Assembly: GCF_020035535.1 (NCBI RefSeq)
Contig: NZ_CP083350.1
Coordinates: forward strand, 1,808,501 to 1,872,500
DNA length: 64,000 nucleotides
Direction of reading: 5' to 3'
From: Ensifer adhaerens
GTDB lineage: Bacteria; Pseudomonadota; Alphaproteobacteria; Rhizobiales; Rhizobiaceae
Position numbers and translations under genes: made by a program. The notes beneath the pieces are model-generated. The model did no database searches and was not told the origin of the DNA. It worked only from the letters and a program-made list of their open reading frames with translations. Within the stretch, counting starts at the first letter, position 1. Every line of letters begins with the position of its first letter. Of this stretch, positions 36,824-45,969 are shown in pieces.

Positions 36824-38323
36824 GTGAAGAAACTATTGGTCTTGAGTGCACTCATGCTTGGGTCGGCCCTGTCGCCCGCTTTGGCGGGATCCGGACCGAT
36901 CAAGATCGTGCTGGCCGAGGAAGCGGACCTGCTCGAGCCCTGCATGGCGACGCGCTCGAACATCGGTCGCGTCATCATGCAGAACGTCAGCGAAACGCTG
37001 ACCGAGCTCGACGTCCGCGGCGACAAGGGCGTCATGCCGCGCCTGGCGGAAAAGTGGGAGCAGAATGCCGATGGCAGCTGGCGCTTCCATCTGCGCCAGG
37101 GCGTCAAGTTCTCCGACGGCACGACCTTCGATGCCAAGGACGTCAAGCACAGCTTCGATCGCATCATGAGCGACAAGAACGCCTGTGAATCGCGCCGTTA
37201 CTTCGGTGGCATCACGGTAACGCCGACCGTCGTCGACGACTATACGATCGATTTCAAGGCCGATCCGGTTCAGCCGATCCTGCCGCTGCTGATGTCTCTC
37301 GTCACCATCGTGCCGGAGGAAACGCCGCTCGAATTCGTACGCGAGCCGGTCGGTACCGGTCCGTACAAGCTGACCAACTGGACGCCGGGCCAGCAGATCG
37401 TGCTCACCAGCCGTGACGACTACTGGGGCGCAAAGCCGGAAGTGACGGAAGCCACCTATCTGTTCCGCGCCGATCCGTCGGTGCGCGCAGCTATGGTGCA
37501 GACCGGCGAAGCCGACCTTTCGCCGTCGATCTCGCAGCTCGACGCCACGAACCCGGCAACGGACTTCTCCTACCTCGACAGTGAAACCGTCTACCTGCGC
37601 ATCGATCACAACATCGAGCCGCTGAACGACGTTCGTGTCCGCCGCGCGCTCAACATCGCCATCGACCGCCAGGCCTTCCTCGGTACGCTGGTTCCCGAAA
37701 GCGCGCTGCTCGCCACCGCAATCGTGCCGCCGCCGACGCTCGGCTGGAACCCCGACGTCAAGGTCTTCCCCTATGATCCGGAAGGCGCCAAGAAGTTGAT
37801 CGAGGAAGCCAAGGCCGATGGCGTGAAGGTCGATACGCCGATCACCATCATCGCCCGTTCGGCCAACTTCCCGAACGTGACCGAGATCATGGAGGCCATT
37901 CAGGCGCAGCTTCAGGAAGTCGGCCTCAAGGTCGACCTGAAGTTCGTCGAAGTTGCTGAGCACGAGCAGTACTATTCGAAGCCCTTCAAGGAAGGCCGCG
38001 GCCCGCAGATTGTCGCTGCCATGCACGACAATTCCAAGGGCGATCCGTCGTTCTCGATGTTCTTCAAATACGCGACCGACGGCACGCAGTCCGGCTTCTC
38101 CGATCCGAAGGTCGATGACCTGATCAAGCGTGCATCGGCTGCCGTCGGCGAAGAGCGGGCCAAGCTCTGGTCGGAGCTGATCGCCTATCTGCACGACGAC
38201 GTCGTTGCCGACGTCCTGCTCTTCCACATGGTAGGCTTCTCCCGTGTTTCCGAGCGGCTCGATTTCAAGCCGACGATGGCGACAAACGGGACGCTGCAGC
38301 TCTCGGAGATCAAGATCAAGTAA
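36824..38323 (+). CDS. Dipeptide-type ABC importer, periplasmic solute-binding protein
   Basis: Family 5 binding protein of 499 residues. Signal peptide MKKLLVLSALMLGSALSPALA is cut near ALA-GS. Typical blocks are NADGSWRFHLRQGVKFSDGTTFDAKDVKHSFDRI and EPVGTGPYKLTNWTPGQQIVL. The start is GTG at 36824 with GGGAGGAAAT just before it. Many family 5 proteins in rhizobia bind oligosaccharides, opines or sugar acids rather than peptides; the neighbouring acid-sugar enzymes favour such a ligand. Confidence 0.93.
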   Translation: MKKLLVLSALMLGSALSPALAGSGPIKIVLAEEADLLEPCMATRSNIGRVIMQNVSETLTELDVRGDKGVMPRLAEKWEQNADGSWRFHLRQGVKFSDGTTFDAKDVKHSFDRIMSDKNACESRRYFGGITVTPTVVDDYTIDFKADPVQPILPLLMSLVTIVPEETPLEFVREPVGTGPYKLTNWTPGQQIVLTSRDDYWGAKPEVTEATYLFRADPSVRAAMVQTGEADLSPSISQLDATNPATDFSYLDSETVYLRIDHNIEPLNDVRVRRALNIAIDRQAFLGTLVPESALLATAIVPPPTLGWNPDVKVFPYDPEGAKKLIEEAKADGVKVDTPITIIARSANFPNVTEIMEAIQAQLQEVGLKVDLKFVEVAEHEQYYSKPFKEGRGPQIVAAMHDNSKGDPSFSMFFKYATDGTQSGFSDPKVDDLIKRASAAVGEERAKLWSELIAYLHDDVVADVLLFHMVGFSRVSERLDFKPTMATNGTLQLSEIKIK

Positions 38324-38410
38324 TCTGCCCTGGCGAACGATCGGTTCGCCAGTCACAACAGCAATCAAGGCGGTGGGATGATCCCGCCGCCGGATTTCTT
38401 CGAGGGCGCC

Positions 38411-39325
38411 ATGCTGAAATTCGTTCGAAAACGCGCCGTGGCCAGTCTGATCTCGCTCGTCGGGCTGCTCGTCATGGTCTTCTTCCTGTCGCGGTTGACG
38501 GGTGATCCGGCCGCCTTGTTCCTGCCGGTCGAGGCCTCCGCAGAGATGAAGGCGCAGTTTCGCGAGCTGCATGGCTTGAACGATCCCATGCTGGTTCAGT
38601 TCGCTCGCTATGTCGGCGACGTCGTCACCGGCGATTTCGGCGAGTCCCTGCGCAAGGCCCGCCCTGCCTTGGATGTCGTGCTCGAGGCCTTCACCTGGAC
38701 GCTCTGGCTCGCCGTCATCACCATGACGCTGGTGGCCGGTGCCGCAATTATCGTCGGCTCGCTCGCCGCTTTCCGCGCCGGCGGTTTCTTCGACCGGCTC
38801 TCCTCGCTGATCTCGCTGGTGGGCGCCTCCGTTCCCGATTTCTGGATCGCCATCGTCGCGATCGTCGTCTTTTCGGTAAACCTCGCCTGGCTGCCGACTT
38901 CGGGCACGGGGTCGTTGCTACATTGGATCCTGCCGATCTCGGTTCTGTTCATCCGGCCTTTCGGCATCATCGTACAGGTGGTGCGCGGCTCGATGATCGG
39001 GGCGCTTTCTTCGGCCTATGTGAAGACGGCGCGCGCCAAGGGCGTCAAATCCGGGCCGATCATCTTCGTGCATGCGTTGCGTAACGCCATGCTGCCAGTC
39101 ATCACCGTCATCGGCGACCAGGCCGCGAGCCTTCTGAACGGCGCGGTGATCGTCGAAACCATCTTCGGGTTTCCGGGCGTCGGCAAGCTGATGATCGATT
39201 CCATTCTGCAGCGCGATTTCAACGTCGTGCTCGCCGCCATCCTCGTCACGGCGCTGGCGATCTTCCTCATGAACCTGCTGATCGATTTGGCCTACGCGCT
39301 GCTCGATCCGCGCATCCGGCACTGA
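38411..39325 (+). CDS. Dipeptide-type ABC importer permease, DppB-like
   Basis: Inner-membrane permease of 304 residues. Start MLKFVRKRAVASLISLVGLLVMVFFLSRLTGDPAALFLP is typical of DppB, with the EAA-loop region YVKTARAKGVKSGPIIFVHALRNAMLP and C-terminal LLDPRIRH. The ATG at 38411 follows GAGGG; an in-frame ATG at 38378 would add 11 residues. It lies between the binding protein and the DppC-like gene, 10 bp before the latter. Confidence 0.92.
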   Translation: MLKFVRKRAVASLISLVGLLVMVFFLSRLTGDPAALFLPVEASAEMKAQFRELHGLNDPMLVQFARYVGDVVTGDFGESLRKARPALDVVLEAFTWTLWLAVITMTLVAGAAIIVGSLAAFRAGGFFDRLSSLISLVGASVPDFWIAIVAIVVFSVNLAWLPTSGTGSLLHWILPISVLFIRPFGIIVQVVRGSMIGALSSAYVKTARAKGVKSGPIIFVHALRNAMLPVITVIGDQAASLLNGAVIVETIFGFPGVGKLMIDSILQRDFNVVLAAILVTALAIFLMNLLIDLAYALLDPRIRH

Positions 39326-39335
39326 GGAGGCGACC

Positions 39336-40259
39336 ATGACCCTGCAGACCGCCGATACCGTCATCGCCGAAGAACCGGGCTTTGCGACCCGCATGTTCCG
39401 CATGCTGCTTGCCGACAAGTTCGCGCTTTGCGCTGCGATCTTCCTGCTTTTCGTGCTCATCCTCGCAATCATCGGGCCGACCTGGCTCGGCGATCTCGCG
39501 ACCAAGCAGAACCTTCGAGGCCGCAACGCCGTACCCTTCGACTGGGAGCGGGGCTGGGTCTGGTGGATGGGTGCCGATGCCCTCGGGCGGCCGTTGCTTG
39601 CCCGCATCATCGTCGCCACCCAGAACACGCTGATGGTGGCCGCCGGTGCCGTCGCGCTTTCGGCAACCGTCGGCACCTTCCTCGGTCTTGTCGCCGGCTT
39701 CTCCTCGCCGCGCGTCAATCAGATCATCATGCGGCTCGCGGACGTCATCATGTCCTTCCCGTCGCTGCTGATTGCCGTCATCGTACTTTATATTCTGGGC
39801 TCGTCGGTCCTGAACCTCATGCTGGTGCTGGCGATCACCCGCATCCCGGTCTACCTGCGAACCACACGCGCCGAAGTGCTGGAGATTCGCGAGCGCATGT
39901 TCGTGCAGGCGGCCCGCGTGATGGGCGCATCGAACAAGCGCATCCTTTTCCGCCACATCCTGCCGGTGGTGCTGCCGACGCTGACGACGCTTGCGACGCT
40001 CGACTTTGCCTATGTGATGCTGGCCGAAAGCGCGCTCTCGTTCCTCGGTATTGGCATCCAGCCGCCGGAAATCACCTGGGGCCTGATGATCTCACAGGGG
40101 CGCCAGTACCTCACCAACGCATGGTGGCTTTCGTTCTGGCCGGGCCTTGCGATCATTCTTACCACCATGTCGCTGAACCTCTTGTCGAACTGGCTGCGCA
40201 TCGCGCTCGATCCGGTGCAGCGCTGGCGTCTCGAAATGAAAGGTCGCAAGAATGGCTGA
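39336..40259 (+). CDS. Dipeptide-type ABC importer permease, DppC-like
   Basis: Inner-membrane permease of 307 residues. WMGADALGRPLLARIIVATQNTLMVAAGAVALS is the periplasmic DppC signature; the EAA loop is RERMFVQAARVMGASNKRILFRHILPVVLP. GAGGAGG stands before the ATG. Its last 8 bp overlap the fused ATPase start, so the two are translationally coupled. Confidence 0.93.
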   Translation: MTLQTADTVIAEEPGFATRMFRMLLADKFALCAAIFLLFVLILAIIGPTWLGDLATKQNLRGRNAVPFDWERGWVWWMGADALGRPLLARIIVATQNTLMVAAGAVALSATVGTFLGLVAGFSSPRVNQIIMRLADVIMSFPSLLIAVIVLYILGSSVLNLMLVLAITRIPVYLRTTRAEVLEIRERMFVQAARVMGASNKRILFRHILPVVLPTLTTLATLDFAYVMLAESALSFLGIGIQPPEITWGLMISQGRQYLTNAWWLSFWPGLAIILTTMSLNLLSNWLRIALDPVQRWRLEMKGRKNG

Positions 40260-41871
40260 CCATCTCCTCGAAGTCCGCGACCTGTCGGTCGAGTTCCACA
40301 CCGCAGTCGGCGTTGTGAAAGCGGTTCGCAACATCTCCTACCATCTCGACCGTGGCGAGACGCTCGCAATCCTTGGCGAGAGCGGCTCCGGCAAGTCGGT
40401 TTCCTCCTCGGCGATCATGAACCTGATCGACATGCCGCCGGGGCGTATCAGTTCGGGCGAGATATTGCTGGACGGTGTCGACCTGTTGACGATGCCGTCG
40501 CAGGAAAGGCGCAAGGTCAACGGACGCCGTATCGCGATGATCTTCCAGGACCCGCTGAGCCATCTCAACCCGGTCTATACCGTGGGCTGGCAGATCCGCG
40601 AGGCGCTGACCACCCACGGAACGGATGCGACGAAAGCCGCGTCCGAGGCGTTGCGGCTGTTGACCCGGGTTGGTATCCCCGACCCCGAGCGCTCGCTGGA
40701 CAAGTACCCGCACGAATTCTCCGGCGGCCAGCGCCAACGCGTCATGATCGCCATGGCGCTGGCGCTCCGCCCGGACCTCCTGATCGCCGATGAGCCGACG
40801 ACGGCGCTCGACGTCACCGTGCAGGCCGAGGTGCTCGCCCTGCTCGAGGAGTTGCAGCGGGAGACCGGGATGGCGGTCCTCATCATCACCCACGACCTCG
40901 GTGTGGTCGCCGAGATCGCCGATCGCGTGGTGGTGATGGAAAAAGGCGTTCTGGTCGAGGCCGGCACCGTGCGCGAGGTCTACAAGAACCCGCAGCATCC
41001 CTATACGAAGAAGCTGATTGCCGCCGCCCCCGGCAAGGGCGAGATGCATGCGCCGGCTGTCCGCGCCGAGCCCGTTCTCTCGGTCCGCGACGTGCGCAAG
41101 CGTTATGGCTCCTTCGAGGCGCTGAAGGGCCTGTCCTTCGATCTCATGCCCGGCGAGACCATGGCCGTCGTCGGTGAAAGCGGCTCGGGCAAGTCGACGC
41201 TGGCGCGTATCCTGCTGCGTCTCGACGAGCCGGATAGCGGCAGTGCATTGTGGAAGGGCCGTGATCTTTTCACCATGTCGCCAGCCGAGCTCTACAAGCT
41301 GCGCCGCGACCTGCAGATGGTGTTCCAGGACCCGACGCAGTCGCTCAATCCGCGCATGACCGTCTACCAGCTCATTTCCGAGGCCTGGGTCATCCATCCG
41401 GATATCCTGCCCAAGGCGAAGTGGCGCGAGCGCGTGGCCGAACTTCTGGTGCAGGTCGGTCTCGGCCCGGAGCACATGGGCCGCTACCCGCATCAGTTCT
41501 CCGGCGGCCAGCGCCAACGTATCGCCATCGCCCGCGCGCTTGCGCTCGAGCCGCAGCTCATCATTTGCGACGAGGCTGTCTCGGCGCTTGACGTTTCGGT
41601 GCAGGCGCAGGTGATCGCGCTGCTCGACCGGCTGCGCAAGGAAATGGGCATCGCCTTCATCTTCATCGCCCATGACCTGCCGGTCGTGCGCGACTTCGCC
41701 GACCACGTCATGGTCATGCAGAAGGGCAACATCGTCGAGCTCGGCACGGTGCGCGAGGTGTTCGACGCGCCGCAGCAAGACTATACGCGTGCGTTGCTCG
41801 CCGCCGGCCTCGACCCCGATCCCGACGTCCAGGCCGCCCATCGCGCCGCCCGTCTTCAGCGCGCGTCCTGA
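40252..41871 (+). CDS. Dipeptide-type ABC importer, fused two-domain ATPase
   Basis: ATPase of 539 residues with two complete nucleotide-binding domains: GESGSGKS, FSGGQRQRVMIAMAL and LLIADEPTTALDV in the first; GESGSGKSTLAR, FSGGQRQRIAIARAL and LIICDEAVSALDV in the second. All catalytic residues are present. It serves the importer encoded immediately upstream. The DappB-C linker region contains the Dpp-type C-terminal extensions (NPQHPYTKKLIAAAPG, APQQDYTRALLAAG). It overlaps the permease gene by 8 bp and is followed 27 bp later by the DapA-family gene. Confidence 0.94.
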   Translation: MADHLLEVRDLSVEFHTAVGVVKAVRNISYHLDRGETLAILGESGSGKSVSSSAIMNLIDMPPGRISSGEILLDGVDLLTMPSQERRKVNGRRIAMIFQDPLSHLNPVYTVGWQIREALTTHGTDATKAASEALRLLTRVGIPDPERSLDKYPHEFSGGQRQRVMIAMALALRPDLLIADEPTTALDVTVQAEVLALLEELQRETGMAVLIITHDLGVVAEIADRVVVMEKGVLVEAGTVREVYKNPQHPYTKKLIAAAPGKGEMHAPAVRAEPVLSVRDVRKRYGSFEALKGLSFDLMPGETMAVVGESGSGKSTLARILLRLDEPDSGSALWKGRDLFTMSPAELYKLRRDLQMVFQDPTQSLNPRMTVYQLISEAWVIHPDILPKAKWRERVAELLVQVGLGPEHMGRYPHQFSGGQRQRIAIARALALEPQLIICDEAVSALDVSVQAQVIALLDRLRKEMGIAFIFIAHDLPVVRDFADHVMVMQKGNIVELGTVREVFDAPQQDYTRALLAAGLDPDPDVQAAHRAARLQRAS

Positions 41872-41898
41872 GGCGCGCCCATTCAAAGGAATACCCGC

Positions 41899-42783
41899 AT
41901 GACCAAGCAAGCCTTCGTTGCCCTCGTGACCTGTTTCAACGAGGACGAGACCATCAACTACCAGGCGACACGCGCCCAGGTTCGCCGCCAGGTCGCGGCC
42001 GGCAATAACATCATGTGTGCCGGAACCAACGGTGACTTCACCGCGCTCACGTTTGAGGAGAAGGTGCGCCTCACCGAGGAAGTCGTCGACGAGGTCGGCG
42101 GCCGTGTCAAGGTGATCGTCAATGCCGGCATGCCGGCAACCTTCGAGACAGTGAAGCTTGCCCGCGAATTCGACCGGATCGGCGTCGACGGGATCGCCGT
42201 CATCACACCGTTCTTCATCGCCTGCACGCAGGATGGCCTGGTCCGCCACTTCTCGACCGTGGCCGACGCCGTGAAGACGCCGGTCTACCTCTACGACATT
42301 CCGGCCCGCACGCAGAACCACATAGAGCCTGAAACAGCGCGCACGCTCGCCGGCCACGGCAACATTGCCGGCATCAAGGATTCAGGCGGCGCGAAGGAGA
42401 CGCTGGAGGCTTATCTGCAGGTTGCCAAGGAATTCGACGGTTTCGAGGTTTATTCCGGCCCTGACCACCTCGTGCTCTGGGCGCTGCAAAACGGTGCGGC
42501 CGGCTGCATTTCGGGCCTCGGCAACGCCATGCCGCACGTGCTTGCGGGCATCCTGAACGCCTTCAATGCAGGCGAGATCGGTGAATCCGAAAAGCAGCAG
42601 GCGATATTCGCCGCCTTCCGCACCGACCTCTACGCCCTGGGCTTCGCTCCGGCCATGGTCAAGCGCGCACTGTTTCTGCAGGACGCCTCTGTCGGCGCCA
42701 GCCGCCAGCCGGCCCTGCTTCCGAACGCAGAGCAGGACGCGCAGATCGCAGCGATCCTTCGCAAATACGAGCTCCTGGGGTGA
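41899..42783 (+). CDS. DapA-family (Schiff-base) aldolase/lyase
   Basis: TIM-barrel class I aldolase of the DHDPS/N-acetylneuraminate lyase superfamily, 294 residues. The Schiff-base lysine is K160 in NIAGIKDSGG; the partner tyrosine is Y132 in LYDIPARTQ; the oxo-acid pocket is AGTNGDFTAL, a variant of GTTGE. As last gene of the importer operon it probably cleaves a keto-deoxy sugar acid or performs dehydration. Candidates are KDG-type, 4-hydroxy-2-oxoglutarate or NanA-like activities; lysine biosynthesis is unlikely in this setting. Confidence 0.9.
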   Translation: MTKQAFVALVTCFNEDETINYQATRAQVRRQVAAGNNIMCAGTNGDFTALTFEEKVRLTEEVVDEVGGRVKVIVNAGMPATFETVKLAREFDRIGVDGIAVITPFFIACTQDGLVRHFSTVADAVKTPVYLYDIPARTQNHIEPETARTLAGHGNIAGIKDSGGAKETLEAYLQVAKEFDGFEVYSGPDHLVLWALQNGAAGCISGLGNAMPHVLAGILNAFNAGEIGESEKQQAIFAAFRTDLYALGFAPAMVKRALFLQDASVGASRQPALLPNAEQDAQIAAILRKYELLG

Positions 42784-42790
42784 CGCCTTT

Positions 42791-42811
42791 CGGCGGCCAC
42801 ATGGGCCGCCG
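42791..42811 (+). terminator. Hairpin after the importer operon
   Basis: CGGCGGCC (42791-42798), loop ACATG, GGCCGCCG (42804-42811), 8 bp after the DapA-family stop. No T-run follows, so efficiency is uncertain. Confidence 0.5.
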
Positions 42812-42842
42812 GATCGGCGATCGCAGACTCTTTATATAAGGG

Positions 42843-45800
42843 CTACTGCAGAAGCTGGTTGAACAGCTTTCCCAGGGTACCGCCTTCCTCCTGCGGCTGC
42901 TCCGTTTCAGCGGCTGGTTGCTGGTCGGGCTGCTGGGCCTCCCCTGCCGGCTGTTCGGCGGGCACCTCGGGCGTCACGGCTTGCTCTTCAGCCGGCGGAG
43001 CGGGCGGCGTTTCGCTGCCCTCTGCCGCCTTGCCGCCGATGATCTCTTCGATGGAGAGTTGGTCCCCGCCCTCTTTCTGCGGCTTGCCGATCGCGCCACC
43101 AATGATGTCGCGGATCGTTCCGGCCTTCCCGCCGCCGGAGAGAAGCTCGTCGAGCTTCAGCTTGCCCGTGGGCAGACCGAGCTTCTTCAGCGCCGAAAGT
43201 GCAGCGTCCGGGTTCTTCAGCAGGCCTGACAGATCGGGATAGATGCGGGGGGCGGCGAAGGAGCCCTCGATCATCACGGGCACGCCGATGCCTTCGGTTG
43301 CGATGTCGGCGCCCTGGCCCTCGAGCGATGCGACGACGCGCGGATCCAGGCGGAAGTTCAGCTGGTCGTCCGGAAGGTTTGCCTCACCGCTGCCGCTCAT
43401 GCGCACCAGCGGACCGACGAGCTTGATATCTTCGGTTCGCGCGACGCCGTTCTCGATGGCAAAGGATGCGCCGAGTTCGGTAAAGCCCGTCGCCTTGTTC
43501 TCGTTCTGCTTGAAGCCGGACGACATGAGGCCGACGAGGTTGTTGTAGACGTCGGCGACGTCGATGCCGCGGATCGCCCCGTCGGAGAAGCGGACGTTTG
43601 CCGAGCCCTGAAGCGCGCGCTTGAGCGCGCCGGTCGTTGCGCCAGCCCCCGCGATGTCGAATTGGGCCTGGAGTGCGCCTTCGAGATGCTTGAAGTTCGC
43701 GAGGTCGATCAACAGCGGGGCGGCCGAGGCGCCGGCGATCGAGGCCTTGAGAGCGATCGAAGCTTGCTCTCCGGTGCCGTCCGCCTTCAGACTTGCGGCC
43801 ATCCGGCCGCCATAGAACGGGCTTTCGGGAAGGTCGAGGCTCGCCACACCCTCGGAGATCACCAGGGTCGTAGCCACCGGTCCCGCAAAAACGCGTCCAT
43901 AGCCGAGCCTTTCCGCATCGACCTTGATGGAGGCATCGATCGTGCGAAGTGACGACAGGTCCAGCGGCGCGTCTTTGGGTTCGGGGCTGCTTGCCTTGCC
44001 CTTTGCTTGCGGCGCGGCGGGGCGGGCGCCGGCAAGTCGCGCCAGGTCCAGTTCGGCGAAATGAAGCGCGCCGGAAATCTTGAGCGGAGTGCCGAGTGCT
44101 ACGGAACCGTTGCCGCTCCCTTCGACCCCATTGACGGAAAGGCTGGCTTTTTGAAACGAAACGCCGGTGGGGGCCGCATTGACCTCGCCCTTGAAGGCGA
44201 ATTGCTCGATGCTGTCGCCGCCGCCCTGGCCCACCCAGGCAAGAAGGGCGCGCAGATCCGCCACCGCCAGGTTCGCCTTTCCGGCATAGCTGCCGCCGAG
44301 TGCCGCCTTGCCGTCGAGCGAGAGTGTCGCTTCCGGCGTGCGCAGATCGAGCTTCAAGGGCAGTTCATCCGGAACCGAGCCCGAGAGCAGGTCGCGCACC
44401 GGCAGCCGCAAGTCGGCATCGACCGCCTTCCCACGCCAGACCAAGTTGCCGGAAAAGAGCACGGGCTTGGTAAGATCGTCGATCTTGACCGCCAGCTTCT
44501 TGATCTTCACCTGGCTCATCGACGGATCGTTGACGCCGGGTACCATGAAGATCGCATCGCGCAAGCTTGCGGTGCCGCTCAGGTTGGCGGACTTTCTAAA
44601 CGCATCTCCGCCAAGGCCGCGGAACGCAAAACCGCTATCCACCGCAAGCGTGCCGGACAGTGGAACCGACAGGCCGGCAAGGCCCGCGAGCTTGGAGATG
44701 TCGAGCCCTTTGCTCGTCACGCGGCCCTTGAACGTCGGCTCGTTCTTGCGGACGTCGGCGGAGATCTCGGCCGAAATGCCGCCGGCGTCGATGCCGAGAT
44801 GTTCAAGCCGTGTCGTCAGCAGCCCATCCTTAAGGGCCGCCGTCAGCGTCACATCGGAGGCGGAAATATCGTTGACGGTAAGAGCACCCACGGTGACGCT
44901 GACATCGGCATCGAATCCGGTAAGTGCCTGCAAGCCAGCCGAGGTCGACTGCTTTTGAGACGTCCCTGCGCTGGATTGCGACGATCCCGAGCTGCTGGTT
45001 CCGGCAAAGGCACTGAAATTCAGTCGATCGGCGTTGAGGTCGGCCATGAACCGCGGGCGGTCGCCGGGAATGAACAGCGCATCGAGATTGAGCTCCTCGT
45101 CCCCGACATGCAGTTTGCCACCACGGATCTGGTAGCTGCCGTTGCTGTTGAGCGCCACTTGTCCGCTTGCCTTGAGCTGGGTCAGGCCGGGTGCAAGCGC
45201 CGGGTCGGTCTCCACCGAGAGGCTGAGGTCGGCCGGCTTACGCTCGAGGAGTGGGCGGAGCGGAGTGACGGAAAGTGCGATTTTATAGTGCCGGTCGTCG
45301 AGCCGGGCGCCGGCCGACAGCGATAGTTCTCCGTCGATGTCTGGGGCCTGTAGCGTAAGGTCGAGATCGCTGACGACCTCGGTCGCCCCGGCTGCATCCT
45401 CTTGTCTCAGCGTGCCCTCGCTGATCGAAATCGTATCGATGGCGCTTCGTTCGAGGAAGGCGACAAGGGCTGCGAGCGGATCGTTCGGCTTGGCCTCGCC
45501 ATTGTCACCGGCGCTGCCGCCGGCTTCTGCCGTCGATGCGGTTTCCGACTTCGGCCGTATCACCACGAGCGGCCGGATGAGCCGGACTTCCCTGATGTGC
45601 AAACGGTCGGCCCAGAGCGAGGACAGCGTCACCGAACCTGCGACTTCGCCGATCTCGGCGGTCACGCCATCGCTTTCGGCGTCGAGCGAAACGTCCTCGG
45701 CCACAACAGCCAGATGCGGGATGACGGAGAGCCGGACGGGGCCTTTCAGCGCGATCGAACTGCCCGTTGCACTCGAGAGCTGACGGCTGAGTTCGGCACG

Positions 45801-45893
45801 CATCCAGTCGCTGGAAACGAAGCTCGGCAGGACAATAAGAGAGACGACCGCGAGAACCCCGAGCGCCAGCAGGCCGAGAAAGAAACGCTGCAT
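42843..45893 (-). CDS. AsmA family protein
   Basis: Large envelope protein of 1016 residues. It has an N-terminal membrane anchor (MQRFFLGLLALGVLAVVSLIVLPSFV), an AsmA domain, and a long beta-rich body ending in the AsmA_2 region (FKHLEGALQAQFDIAGAGATTGALKRALQGSANVRFSDGAIRGID). The C terminus is a Pro/Glu/Gln-rich tail (PPAPPAEEQAVTPEVPAEQ). AsmA-like proteins are thought to help lipid transport between membranes and outer-membrane assembly. The ATG at 45893 follows GGAGAGG. It is 76 bp downstream of the DUF817 gene on the same strand. Confidence 0.92.
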   Translation of the reverse strand: MQRFFLGLLALGVLAVVSLIVLPSFVSSDWMRAELSRQLSSATGSSIALKGPVRLSVIPHLAVVAEDVSLDAESDGVTAEIGEVAGSVTLSSLWADRLHIREVRLIRPLVVIRPKSETASTAEAGGSAGDNGEAKPNDPLAALVAFLERSAIDTISISEGTLRQEDAAGATEVVSDLDLTLQAPDIDGELSLSAGARLDDRHYKIALSVTPLRPLLERKPADLSLSVETDPALAPGLTQLKASGQVALNSNGSYQIRGGKLHVGDEELNLDALFIPGDRPRFMADLNADRLNFSAFAGTSSSGSSQSSAGTSQKQSTSAGLQALTGFDADVSVTVGALTVNDISASDVTLTAALKDGLLTTRLEHLGIDAGGISAEISADVRKNEPTFKGRVTSKGLDISKLAGLAGLSVPLSGTLAVDSGFAFRGLGGDAFRKSANLSGTASLRDAIFMVPGVNDPSMSQVKIKKLAVKIDDLTKPVLFSGNLVWRGKAVDADLRLPVRDLLSGSVPDELPLKLDLRTPEATLSLDGKAALGGSYAGKANLAVADLRALLAWVGQGGGDSIEQFAFKGEVNAAPTGVSFQKASLSVNGVEGSGNGSVALGTPLKISGALHFAELDLARLAGARPAAPQAKGKASSPEPKDAPLDLSSLRTIDASIKVDAERLGYGRVFAGPVATTLVISEGVASLDLPESPFYGGRMAASLKADGTGEQASIALKASIAGASAAPLLIDLANFKHLEGALQAQFDIAGAGATTGALKRALQGSANVRFSDGAIRGIDVADVYNNLVGLMSSGFKQNENKATGFTELGASFAIENGVARTEDIKLVGPLVRMSGSGEANLPDDQLNFRLDPRVVASLEGQGADIATEGIGVPVMIEGSFAAPRIYPDLSGLLKNPDAALSALKKLGLPTGKLKLDELLSGGGKAGTIRDIIGGAIGKPQKEGGDQLSIEEIIGGKAAEGSETPPAPPAEEQAVTPEVPAEQPAGEAQQPDQQPAAETEQPQEEGGTLGKLFNQLLQ

Positions 45894-45969
45894 GTGCCTC
45901 TCCGTTGCGAAAGCGATTGATTCGGTATCGTTTTCCACGCAGACGTGTTTTGCAACTCCTGCGCTGCAA

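Noticed and set aside
36833..38572. Open frame of 579 codons on the minus strand
   Set aside because: Antisense to the binding-protein gene, which has a signal peptide and family motifs.
40159..42357. Open frame of 732 codons on the minus strand
   Set aside because: Antisense to the ABC ATPase and DapA-family genes; His/Arg/Glu-rich with no domain.
41899..42783. Lysine-pathway DapA
   Set aside because: The GTTGE-type pocket is changed (GTNGD) and the gene ends a sugar-acid importer operon.
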